A stretch of 64,000 nucleotides of DNA from Microbacterium esteraromaticum (GTDB lineage: Bacteria > Actinomycetota > Actinomycetes > Actinomycetales > Microbacteriaceae): contig NZ_JAFBBS010000001.1 of the NCBI RefSeq assembly GCF_016907315.1, positions 2,232,001-2,296,000 on the forward strand. Direction: 5' to 3'. The position numbers were made by a program, and so were the translations under genes. Below, piece after piece: positions 43,076 to 50,831 of the stretch. Under the pieces are notes generated by a model that ran no database searches, was not told the DNA's origin, and saw only the letters and a list, made by a program, of their open reading frames with translations. Numbering within the stretch: position 1 is the stretch's first letter; the number at the start of each line of letters is the position of its first letter.

Positions 43076-43507
43076 TCAGCGCATGCGGCGGAGCTTCTGC
43101 GTCAGTTCGAGCAGGGTCGCGAGCTCGGCGTCGTCGAGTGGCGACATCTTCTCGGCGATGGTGCGGCCGTGCACGGTCGCCAGCTGGCGGAACGCCTTCG
43201 CTCCGGCATCGGTCGCGGTGATCACCGCGCCGCGACCGTCGTCTGGATCGATCGTCTTCGTGATCAGCCCTCTGGCCACCATGCGGTCGATGAGCCTCGA
43301 GACGCTCGGCTGGCTGATGAGCGACTTCGCGGTGATGTCGCGCAGCCGCGAGGTCATGTCGGGAGCTCGCACGACCGTGAGCAGCACGTCGTACTCGCCC
43401 TGCGCGAGATCGGAACCATCGAAGTCGACGGCCATCTCGGCCAGCAGCTGATGCTGCGCGCGGAACAGGCTCTCCCACGCCTGAAGGGCGAGCTCACGGT
43501 CGGTCAT
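43076..43507 (-). CDS. MarR-family regulator
   Basis: This is a 143-residue winged-helix regulator: LTVVRAPDMTSRLRDITAKS, then LISQPSVSRLIDRMVARGLI with the recognition helix, and the wing ITKTIDPDDGRGAVITATDA. TACGCT (complement of 43514-43519) lies 6 nt before the ATG, supporting this start over an in-frame upstream extension. MarR proteins usually respond to phenolic or oxidative signals and regulate adjacent genes; the flotillin gene is the closest candidate. Confidence 0.92.
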   Translation of the reverse strand: MTDRELALQAWESLFRAQHQLLAEMAVDFDGSDLAQGEYDVLLTVVRAPDMTSRLRDITAKSLISQPSVSRLIDRMVARGLITKTIDPDDGRGAVITATDAGAKAFRQLATVHGRTIAEKMSPLDDAELATLLELTQKLRRMR

Positions 43508-43776
43508 GATCTCAGCGTACTGTCGGCCGGCGACGTCGGAGCGGCAGCAGTAAGGGCCGGTCGGAGAGGCTTCCGGCCGGCCCTTGTCCCTTGCACCAAA
43601 GAGAGTCCTGCAATCACATGCGGTGGATGCCACAGCAAAACATTCACCGTGCGACGAGTGTATAACGGCGAGATAACGAATGCAACGGTTTGATCACGAA
43701 GATGTTCGGGGAGCGCTGGTGAAGGTCGGGTCGTGCGTGTGAGAGCCCTGGCGTCTCCGCTCCCGGTCGTCACCTG
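43508..43776 (-). promoter_or_regulatory. Upstream MarR region: consensus-like promoter and hairpin
   Basis: On the minus strand, TTGCAT (43685-43680), a 17-nt spacer and TACACT (43662-43657) form one of the best promoters in the window, predicting a start near 43650. Its transcript would pass a hairpin (AAGGGCCGG / CCGGCCCTT, 43552-43560 with 43577-43585) before the MarR gene. A nine-codon frame, MFCCGIHRM, begins about 14 nt into it. No larger gene is present in this gap of about 300 bp. Confidence 0.45.
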
Positions 43777-43807
43777 GGGTGGCGTCCCGGTTCGCGAGAC
43801 GCCACCC
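43777..43807 (-). terminator. Terminator of the 5'-nucleotidase gene
   Basis: GGGTGGCGTC (43777-43786) pairs perfectly with GACGCCACCC (43798-43807), with an 11-nt loop, 8 nt beyond the stop codon. Confidence 0.75.
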
Positions 43808-43814
43808 GGCAGGC

Positions 43815-45641
43815 TCAGAACACCGGCACTCCGTCGCGCACGAGCTTCCAGTTCACGACGTGGAAGTCGGCCGGGTCGATGGCGCCGGCCTCCGTCGCGT
43901 ACTGCACGATCGCCTCGCGGATCGCCACCTGCGCGTTGTAGACGACGGGCGCGGTCGAGATGTGCGGAAAGCCCCCGCCGCCCGACTGGCGGTAGTTGTT
44001 CACCGCGACGACGAACCTCGCATCCGCCGCGATGGGGGAGCCGTCCCATGACAGATTCGCGATGCGCGAGCCGACCGGCTTCGAGATGTCGACGTCGTAG
44101 GTGACGCCCGAGAACTGGTCGTAGTTATAGTCGGGCGTCCCGCTCGCGTTGGTCCAGCTGGCCGGATCGACCGGGGCTCCGGGGGCGACCGTGGCGAAGT
44201 ACTTCGCCGAGTACTCCAGGTAGTCCTTGATCTGCGCCCCGGTGAGGACGGATGCCATCAGCGTGTTGTCGTAGATGTACAGACCTGCGACATCGCGGAT
44301 CGTCACCTCGCCCGCGGGGAACTTCGCCGCACGGCTGAAGGGAGCTGCGATCGAGATCACCGGCAGCGCGGCCTCGGCGGTGCCGGCGATCGCCGCGGTG
44401 ACGGTGTCGACCTGCACCTTGTTGACGTAGTCGAGGATCGCGGTGTCCTTCCAGCACGACTCCGCTGCCGACAGCTCTTCCGTCGAGGTGGCGACGGTCT
44501 TGTTCACGTACGTCACGACCGCGTCGTGCTGCGTCTGCACGACGGCGACGAGCGCCGGGTCGTCTTCGACGGTGTTCGTGTTGAGGTTGGTGGCCCGCTT
44601 CGACACCACCCGCCACTGGCCCTTGACCTGCTGCAGCTCGATGTCGAAAACGCTCAGGCGCTGGCCCCAGCACATCGGCTCGCTCATCACGACCTGATTG
44701 CCGTCGGGGCCGGTGACGAAGCGCTCGGGAATGTCTTTGTGCGCGTGGCCGAACAGGATCGCGTCGATGCCTGCGACCTGCTGCGCGAGCAGCCCGGCGG
44801 CGTTCTCGACGGGCAGCTCGCTGCCGTACGACGACGTGCCACTGTCGCCGGAGTGCACGCTGACGACCACGACGTCGACGCCCTGCTGCCGGATGATCGG
44901 CACCCAGTACTTGGCCGTGGCGACGATGTCGAGCACGTCGAGCTTGCCGCTCACGTTCGCCTTGTCCCAGATCACGGTGCCGGGGTTCGTGAGCCCCAGC
45001 ACGCCGACGCGGATGGGCTTGGCGCCCTTCACCTTCATCGTCTTGATCACGTAGGGCGTGTAGGCGGGCACCTTCGTGCCGATGCGCACCGCGTTCGCTG
45101 CGAGCGCCGGCGCCTTCAGCTGCGAGATGAACGTGTCGAGGAACTCGAGCCCGTAGTTGAACTCGTGGTTGCCCAGGGCGACGGCGTCGTAGCCGATGGC
45201 GTTCATCTGGGCGGCGATCGGATGCACGGCACCGGTCTTCGTGATCGGCTCGACTGTCGCGTAGTAGAAGCCGAGGGGCGTGCCCTGGATGGTGTCGCCG
45301 GCGTCGAACAGCAGTGTGTGGTCGCGGCCGCGATCGGCGCGCACCTGGTTCACGACGCTGGAGAGCCGCGCGAGGCCGACCACGTTCCCCTTGCCGTCGG
45401 TGAACTCGGCATCTTTGTAGTAGTCCCAGTTCAGGGCGTTGGAGTGGATGTCGGACGAGCCCAAGATCGTGATCGTCACCGACTTGCCCTCACCGCCCTG
45501 AGCGGCGGAGGCCGACGCCGGCTGGGCGACCCAGCCGGCGGCCGCGAGCGCGCTCGCGGCCGTCACTCCGGTGAGGAATCCGCGACGGCTCAGCCCCTCG
45601 GGTGAGTCGGCGGGGACGTGGGTGTGCTGTTCGTCTGTCAT
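43815..45641 (-). CDS. Tat-exported 5'-nucleotidase / 2',3'-cyclic phosphodiesterase-type enzyme
   Basis: This is a 608-residue secreted metallophosphoesterase. The twin-arginine signal is SRRGFLTGVTAASALAAAGW at about residues 19-38. The metal-binding motifs are ITILGSSDIHSNALNWDYY, LLFDAGDTIQGTP, LGNHEFNYG and LFGHAHKDIP. The C-terminal 5'-nucleotidase domain follows from about residue 400 (GEVTIRDVAGLYIYDNTLMA; QFSGVTYDVDISKPVGSRIA). It removes phosphate from extracellular nucleotides to salvage nucleosides and phosphate. No C-terminal anchor is present, so it should be released or loosely held. The start at ATG 45641 fits the signal; ATG 45665 is an alternative. Confidence 0.93.
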   Translation of the reverse strand: MTDEQHTHVPADSPEGLSRRGFLTGVTAASALAAAGWVAQPASASAAQGGEGKSVTITILGSSDIHSNALNWDYYKDAEFTDGKGNVVGLARLSSVVNQVRADRGRDHTLLFDAGDTIQGTPLGFYYATVEPITKTGAVHPIAAQMNAIGYDAVALGNHEFNYGLEFLDTFISQLKAPALAANAVRIGTKVPAYTPYVIKTMKVKGAKPIRVGVLGLTNPGTVIWDKANVSGKLDVLDIVATAKYWVPIIRQQGVDVVVVSVHSGDSGTSSYGSELPVENAAGLLAQQVAGIDAILFGHAHKDIPERFVTGPDGNQVVMSEPMCWGQRLSVFDIELQQVKGQWRVVSKRATNLNTNTVEDDPALVAVVQTQHDAVVTYVNKTVATSTEELSAAESCWKDTAILDYVNKVQVDTVTAAIAGTAEAALPVISIAAPFSRAAKFPAGEVTIRDVAGLYIYDNTLMASVLTGAQIKDYLEYSAKYFATVAPGAPVDPASWTNASGTPDYNYDQFSGVTYDVDISKPVGSRIANLSWDGSPIAADARFVVAVNNYRQSGGGGFPHISTAPVVYNAQVAIREAIVQYATEAGAIDPADFHVVNWKLVRDGVPVF

Positions 45642-45726
45642 AAGCACCGATGCAACCACCGGCATCCGACGCAGACAAGAGTCGGGCGATGAACAGCCCG
45701 AGAATGGGGTCATTACAGTGAGGGGG

Positions 45727-46998
45727 ATGCCTGAGATCGTCGCCCCCGCCCCCGGCCAACTCGCCTGGCAGCGCGCCGGATTCGGGCTCTTCGTCCACTT
45801 CGGGCTCAACACCGTCCACGGCAGGGAGTGGAGTGACGGGACCCTGCCCGCGGACAGCTTCGACCCCGTCGATCTCGAGGCTGCGGCATGGGCGAGGACC
45901 GCTGTCGATGTCGGCGCCCGCTACCTCATCCTCACAGCCAAGCACCATGACGGATTCTGCCTGTGGCAGACCGCGACGACCGACTACTCGGTCGCCTCAT
46001 CTCCGTGGAAGAAGGGCAGGGGAGACGTGGTCGCCGAGGTCGCCCGGGCCTGCCGCGAGGCGGGCATCGGCTTCGGCATCTACCTCTCGCCGTGGGATCG
46101 CAACGCCGACTGCTACGACGATCCGCAGGCGTACAGCGAGTTCTATGCGCGCCAGCTGACCGAGCTGTGCACCCGGTACGGTCCGCTGGTCGAGATCTGG
46201 TTCGACGGCGCAGGATCCGACGGCTACGTGTACGACTGGGAGCGCATCATCTCCGTCATCGACGAGCACCAGCCCGACGCGATGGTGTTCAACATGGGCC
46301 GACCGACTATCCGCTGGGTGGGCAACGAGAACGGCCTCGCCGCCGACCCCGTCGAGTACGTCGTCGACCGCACCCATCTGAGCAACTACACCGCGGAATC
46401 CATCGACATGGGCGGGGCGGCGTACCTCCCGCCCGAGTGCGACGTGTCGATCCGGCGCGGATGGTTCTGGCATCCGGACGACGAGCCCAAGACCGTCGAC
46501 CACCTCATGGCGATCATGTACGGCTCGATCGGCATGGGGGCGAACCTGCTGCTGAACGTGCCGCCTACGCCGCGGGGGGTCTTCGACCCGGGGGATGTGC
46601 AGCGCCTCGCCGAGTGGCGGGCGGAGTGGGATCGCCGCTTCGACTCCCCGATCGAGGCGCAGGTCGAGCGCGACGGCGCGGAGTGGCGGGCGCGCTTCGC
46701 TCAGCCCACTCGCATCGATCATCTCCGTCTGCGGGAAGACCTGGCCGCGGGACAGCGCATCAGTGCGCATGAGGTGGTGGCGGGAGGGGATGCCGACGCC
46801 GACGTCATCACCGAGGGCCTGACCGTCGGGCAGGGCCGCATCCACGCGTTCCCCGCGCGTGAGGTGACCGAACTGCGCATCCGCGTGCACGGAGAAGGCG
46901 CGACGCTCAGCGAGGTCACCGGCTTTCTCGCGGGTCACGAGACCATCCCGCAGCCGCCGGAGGGATACGAGGCCCCGACGGACGCTCCTCTCGCTTGA
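45727..46998 (+). CDS. GH29 alpha-L-fucosidase
   Basis: This 423-residue glycosidase releases alpha-linked L-fucose. It has no signal peptide and so acts inside the cell. Family landmarks are FGLFVHFGLNTVHGREWSDG, YLILTAKHHDGFCLW and FGIYLSPWDRNADCYDDP. The nucleophile Asp160 is in GPLVEIWFDGAGSDGYVYDW. The C-terminal 90 residues form a beta-sandwich (PTRIDHLRLREDLAAGQRIS). The start follows GAGGGGG, and TACAGT at 45714-45719 may be its -10. It is divergent from the nucleotidase gene. No fucose import or catabolic genes are nearby. Confidence 0.92.
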   Translation: MPEIVAPAPGQLAWQRAGFGLFVHFGLNTVHGREWSDGTLPADSFDPVDLEAAAWARTAVDVGARYLILTAKHHDGFCLWQTATTDYSVASSPWKKGRGDVVAEVARACREAGIGFGIYLSPWDRNADCYDDPQAYSEFYARQLTELCTRYGPLVEIWFDGAGSDGYVYDWERIISVIDEHQPDAMVFNMGRPTIRWVGNENGLAADPVEYVVDRTHLSNYTAESIDMGGAAYLPPECDVSIRRGWFWHPDDEPKTVDHLMAIMYGSIGMGANLLLNVPPTPRGVFDPGDVQRLAEWRAEWDRRFDSPIEAQVERDGAEWRARFAQPTRIDHLRLREDLAAGQRISAHEVVAGGDADADVITEGLTVGQGRIHAFPAREVTELRIRVHGEGATLSEVTGFLAGHETIPQPPEGYEAPTDAPLA

Positions 46999-47066
46999 CC
47001 TCAGGAGTACATTCGATGGATGCGAACGGCTCGTCATCCCGCCTGTGCCCGCGCCGAGAGGTGCCG

Positions 47067-47777
47067 ATGAAGACCATCGGCGTGCTCGGCGGCATGAGCT
47101 GGGAATCCTCTCTCGAGTGGTACCGGCTCGCCAATGAGCGGGTGCGCGACGCTCTCGGAGGGCACCATTCGGCGCGCGTCATCCTCGATTCACTCGACTT
47201 CGCCGAGATCGAGCAGCTTCAGGCGCGCGGTGATTGGAGCGCGGCCGGCTCGCTGCTCGCCGAGCGCGCCCGAGGCCTGGAGCGTGCGGGTGCCGACCTC
47301 ATCGTGCTCTGCACCAACACGATGCACCTCGTCGCAGATCGCATCGAAGACGCCATAGGCATCCCGTTCCTGCACATCGCCGACACCACAGCCGCCGCGG
47401 TGCGCCAGGCGGGTATCCGGAGGGTCGGCCTTCTCGGCACGGCCTTCACGATGGAGCAGCCCTTCTACCGCGAGCGTCTCGAGACCCACGCGATCGAAGT
47501 GCTCGTTCCGAGCTCCGAGCAGCGTGCGCGCGTGCACGCGGTCATCTACGACGAGCTCGTGCACGGGGTCATCCGTCAGGAGTCCCGCGCGTACTACCGC
47601 GAGGTGATCGACGAGCTCGCAGCGCGAGGCGCCGAGGGAGTGATTCTGGGCTGCACCGAGATCGAGCTGCTCATCTCGGCGGACGACTCGCCGGTGCCCG
47701 TCTTCCCGACCACGGCGCTGCACGTCGATGCGGCGCTCGCCGCGGCGGGCGCGACGCCGGGCCCTCGCTCACGCTGA
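47067..47777 (+). CDS. Aspartate/glutamate racemase family protein
   Basis: This is a 236-residue cofactor-independent racemase of the YgeA type. The start KTIGVLGGMSWESSLEWYRL is diagnostic. The two catalytic cysteines are Cys82 in VLCTNTMHLVAD and Cys196 in VILGCTEIELLI. It converts L- to D-aspartate, glutamate or a related amino acid. The start is ATG 47067 after GAGAGGTG; a longer in-frame start at 46995 reads as noise. It lies 68 nt after the fucosidase gene. It faces the LysR gene, with an 80-bp palindromic repeat between them. Confidence 0.92.
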   Translation: MKTIGVLGGMSWESSLEWYRLANERVRDALGGHHSARVILDSLDFAEIEQLQARGDWSAAGSLLAERARGLERAGADLIVLCTNTMHLVADRIEDAIGIPFLHIADTTAAAVRQAGIRRVGLLGTAFTMEQPFYRERLETHAIEVLVPSSEQRARVHAVIYDELVHGVIRQESRAYYREVIDELAARGAEGVILGCTEIELLISADDSPVPVFPTTALHVDAALAAAGATPGPRSR

Positions 47778-47811
47778 TACGACCCGCCGATCAGAGCCTC
47801 GCGGCGGCGGT

Positions 47812-47891
47812 CACAACTCCGGAGAACCGGGCCTGGTCTGCCCCGATCCGGGCCGGATGGGGCCGATTCGCGGCGGATCTCCTGAGTTGTG
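47812..47891. repeat. 80-bp palindromic repeat, copy A
   Basis: The ends are CACAACTCCGGAGA (47812-47825) and TCTCCTGAGTTGTG (47878-47891), an inverted pair with one mismatch. The inside is GC-rich and self-complementary. A second element of exactly the same length and end sequences lies at 50712-50791. This copy sits between the 3' ends of convergent genes (racemase and LysR). Confidence 0.85.
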
Positions 47892-47917
47892 CGCGGCTCC
47901 ACGGCAGCGGCGGGCGA

Positions 47918-48862
47918 TCACCCGACGAGGGCGATCCGCCCGCCCAGGTCGCCGTCGTCCGCCAGGCGTGCGACGACGTCGAACACCGTGCGCTCGATCG
48001 CCGCGACGGCAGGTGCCTGCCGCACGGCCGCGCGCCGCGAGAGGTTGACCGTGCGGGTCATCGCGGGATCGGTCAGCTCCGAGCCGCGCAGCTCGGGCCT
48101 GTGCAGCAGCACGGTGGCCGGCACGACGGCGACGCCGATGCCCCGCGCGACGAAGCGCAGCACGGCATCCATCTCGGCGCCCTCCACCGCGATGGTGGGC
48201 CTGAGGCCCGCCGCTTCGAAGGCCGCGTCGGTGGCGAGGCGCAGGTCGTAGCTGCGGTTGAACGCGATCTGCGGCAGCTCGGCGAGCTCTGCGACCGTCA
48301 GGCGAGCCGGCAGATCGGCGTGCGCCCGGAGCGAGGGTTCGGCTGCGGATGCCACCATCAGCTCCTCACGGAACAGTGCGACGCGCTCGACCGCGCTGTC
48401 GTCGCGCACGTTCGGGCGCGTGATCGTGAGGGCGAGGTCGAGGGCGCCCTCGCCGAGGGCATCGACCAGAGCGTGCGAACCTGCCTCAGAGATGTGCAGG
48501 TCGACGCCCGGATGCTCGCGGTGGAACTGCGCGACCACCTCGGCGACCACTGAGACGCACAGCGTCGGCGTCGCGCCCAGTCGCACACGGCCCCGGCGCA
48601 GACCCGCGAGCTCGTCCATCGCCTGGCGCGCGGAGTCGGCGTCCGCCAGCATCCGCCGCGCGATCGGCAGCAGCGCCTCGCCGGCGGCGGTGATGGCGAC
48701 GCCCGTTCGGTCGCGCTGGAACAGCGTCGTTCCGAGGTCTGCCTCGAGGGCCTGGATCTGCCGCGACAGCGAGGGCTGGGTCAGGAACAGCTCCTCGGCA
48801 GCGCGCGTGAAATGCTCGAGGCGGGCTACGCTCTCGAAGGCTTTCAGCTGTTCGAGTTTCAT
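47918..48862 (-). CDS. LysR-family transcriptional regulator
   Basis: This is a 314-residue LysR regulator. The N-terminal winged helix is MKLEQLKAFESVARLEHFTR, then AAEELFLTQPSLSRQIQALE. The effector domain begins near residue 90 (RGRVRLGATPTLCVSVVAEV) and has two Rossmann-like halves. TACGCT (complement of 48869-48874) lies 6 nt before the ATG. It is divergent from the fumarate reductase-like gene across 70 bp, the classic layout for a LysR protein and its target. Confidence 0.94.
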   Translation of the reverse strand: MKLEQLKAFESVARLEHFTRAAEELFLTQPSLSRQIQALEADLGTTLFQRDRTGVAITAAGEALLPIARRMLADADSARQAMDELAGLRRGRVRLGATPTLCVSVVAEVVAQFHREHPGVDLHISEAGSHALVDALGEGALDLALTITRPNVRDDSAVERVALFREELMVASAAEPSLRAHADLPARLTVAELAELPQIAFNRSYDLRLATDAAFEAAGLRPTIAVEGAEMDAVLRFVARGIGVAVVPATVLLHRPELRGSELTDPAMTRTVNLSRRAAVRQAPAVAAIERTVFDVVARLADDGDLGGRIALVG

Positions 48863-48932
48863 GCCCCAAGCGTATCCAAGTGACAGAAAAGATGCATTGG
48901 CGCGATCAGAGGCTGCTTTCTAGCGTGGGTGC

Positions 48933-50681
48933 ATGAGCAATCAGCACCGCACCGAACGCCGCCTGTCCACATCCGTCCTCGTCATCGGCACGGGCGGCGC
49001 GGGGCTTCGCGCCTCGATCGAGCTCGCCGAACGCGGCATCGAGGTGCTCGCCGTCGGCAAGCGTCGCAAGCACGACGCGCACACCACGCTCGCCGCAGGC
49101 GGCATCAACGCCGCTCTCGGCACCATGGATCCCGAGGACTCATGGCAGCAGCATGCCGCCGACACCCTCCGCGAGTCGTACTTCCTCGCCGATCCCGCGA
49201 TCGTCGAGGTCGTCGCCCGCGGAGCCGCTCGCGGCATCGAAGACCTCGAGCGCTGGGGCATGCCGTTCGCCCGCGAAGGCGACGGCCGCATCAGCCAGCG
49301 ATTCTTCGGCGCGCACCGGTATCGCCGCACGGCATACGCCGGCGACTACACCGGGCTCGAGATCCAGCGCACCCTCATGCGTCGGGCGGCAGAGCTCTCG
49401 GTGCCGATCATCGACACCGTCTACATCACGCGCATCCTCGTCGCCGACGGCACGGTCTTCGGCGCCTACGGCTTCGATGTCGTCGACGGCACCCCGGTCG
49501 TGATCCACGCCGACGCTGTGATCCTCGCCGCGGGCGGACACACCCGCATCTGGCGCTACACGTCGTCGCGCCGTGACGAGAACACGGGCGACTCGTTCCG
49601 CCTGGCCGCGCTGGCGGGCGCCCGCATCCGCGACGCCGAGCTCGTGCAGTTCCACCCCTCGGGGCTGATCGAACCCGACGACGCCGCCGGCACGCTGGTC
49701 TCAGAGGCAGCACGTGGCGAAGGCGGGATTCTCACCAACGCTCTCGGCGAGCGGTTCATGGAGCGCTATGACCCTGAGCGCATGGAGCTGTCGACCCGAG
49801 ACCGCGTCGCACTGGCGAACTACACCGAGATCGCCGAAGGCCGCGGCACCGACAAGGGCGGCGTCTGGCTCGACGTGTCGCACCTGCCCCGCGAGCAGAT
49901 CCTCGAGAAGCTGCCCCGGCTGTACCGGACGATGATCGACCTGCAGATGCTCGACATCACCGAGAGCCCCATGCAGGTCGCTCCCACGGCGCACTACTCG
50001 ATGGGCGGGGTGTGGGTGCGGCCAGACGACCACGGCACGGGCGTCGAAGGCCTGTACGCGATCGGCGAGGCATCCAGCGGCCAGCACGGAGCCAACCGCC
50101 TCGGCGGAAACTCCCTGATCGAACTGATGGTCTACGGCCGCATCACAGGCGAGACCGCGGCCGAGTTCGTCAGCGCGCGCACCGAGGTGCGTCGCGACCC
50201 GGCCGCGGTGGCCGAGGCGCGGGCGGAGATGGACAGGTTCCTCAGCAGCACGGGCACCGAGACGCCGCGACGGCTGCAGCGCGCCGTGCGCGACCTGATG
50301 ACCGAGCACGCCGGTGTCATCCGCACCGAGGATTCACTGCGCGAGGGCCTGGCGAAGCTCGCCGTGCTCGAGGAGCGCGCAGCGCACGTCGGCGCTCACC
50401 CCGACATCGCCGGGTTCGACGATCTCGCGCACGCCTTCGATCTGCTCGGCTCGCTGCTCGCCGCCCGGGCCACCCTCGAATCGGCGATCGAGCGTCGTGA
50501 GACTCGTGGATGCCATAACCGCGCCGACTACCCCGAGACCGACCCGACGCTGCGGGGGAACATGATCTGGAGCGCTGACGGCGGCGTGAGCTTCGAGCCG
50601 CTACCAGACGCCCCCGACTCGTTCCGCGCTCTCGCCGAGAAGTCGGCGTCGGACTCGGTGGTCGGCAAGCTCGTCGAGTGA
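48933..50681 (+). CDS. Fumarate reductase/succinate dehydrogenase-type flavoprotein, orphan
   Basis: This 582-residue FAD enzyme begins with the dinucleotide loop VLVIGTGGAGLRASIELAER. The FAD contact HTTLAAGGINAALG has a His where SdhA/FrdA bind FAD covalently. Substrate-site motifs are HPSGLIEPDDAAGTLVSEAA with RGEGG, and PTAHYSMGGVWV. GEASSGQHGANRLGGNSLIE is the C-terminal FAD motif. No iron-sulfur or membrane subunit lies nearby, unlike complex II operons. It could be a soluble fumarate reductase, an L-aspartate oxidase (NadB-like) or another dicarboxylate oxidoreductase. TAGCGT at 48921-48926 lies 6 nt before the ATG. It is probably controlled by the divergent LysR protein. Confidence 0.9.
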   Translation: MSNQHRTERRLSTSVLVIGTGGAGLRASIELAERGIEVLAVGKRRKHDAHTTLAAGGINAALGTMDPEDSWQQHAADTLRESYFLADPAIVEVVARGAARGIEDLERWGMPFAREGDGRISQRFFGAHRYRRTAYAGDYTGLEIQRTLMRRAAELSVPIIDTVYITRILVADGTVFGAYGFDVVDGTPVVIHADAVILAAGGHTRIWRYTSSRRDENTGDSFRLAALAGARIRDAELVQFHPSGLIEPDDAAGTLVSEAARGEGGILTNALGERFMERYDPERMELSTRDRVALANYTEIAEGRGTDKGGVWLDVSHLPREQILEKLPRLYRTMIDLQMLDITESPMQVAPTAHYSMGGVWVRPDDHGTGVEGLYAIGEASSGQHGANRLGGNSLIELMVYGRITGETAAEFVSARTEVRRDPAAVAEARAEMDRFLSSTGTETPRRLQRAVRDLMTEHAGVIRTEDSLREGLAKLAVLEERAAHVGAHPDIAGFDDLAHAFDLLGSLLAARATLESAIERRETRGCHNRADYPETDPTLRGNMIWSADGGVSFEPLPDAPDSFRALAEKSASDSVVGKLVE

Positions 50682-50711
50682 GGTCGGCGGCCGGGTACTG
50701 AAGTCCCTCTG

Positions 50712-50791
50712 CACGACTCCGGAGAAGCGCGCCCTCCTGTCCGGGTTCCGGCGGGAGACCGGCGGATTCGGCGCGGATCTCCGGAGTTGTG
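50712..50791. repeat. 80-bp palindromic repeat, copy B
   Basis: The ends are CACGACTCCGGAGA (50712-50725) and TCTCCGGAGTTGTG (50778-50791), again an inverted pair with one mismatch. It matches copy A (47812-47891) in length, in end sequences and in the inner GGATTCG-like and GCGGATCTCC segments. It sits between the convergent flavoprotein and treZ genes. Confidence 0.85.
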
Positions 50792-50831
50792 CCGGCGCGG
50801 AAGCGGTGAATGCCCCGCGCTGCCGCCCCGG

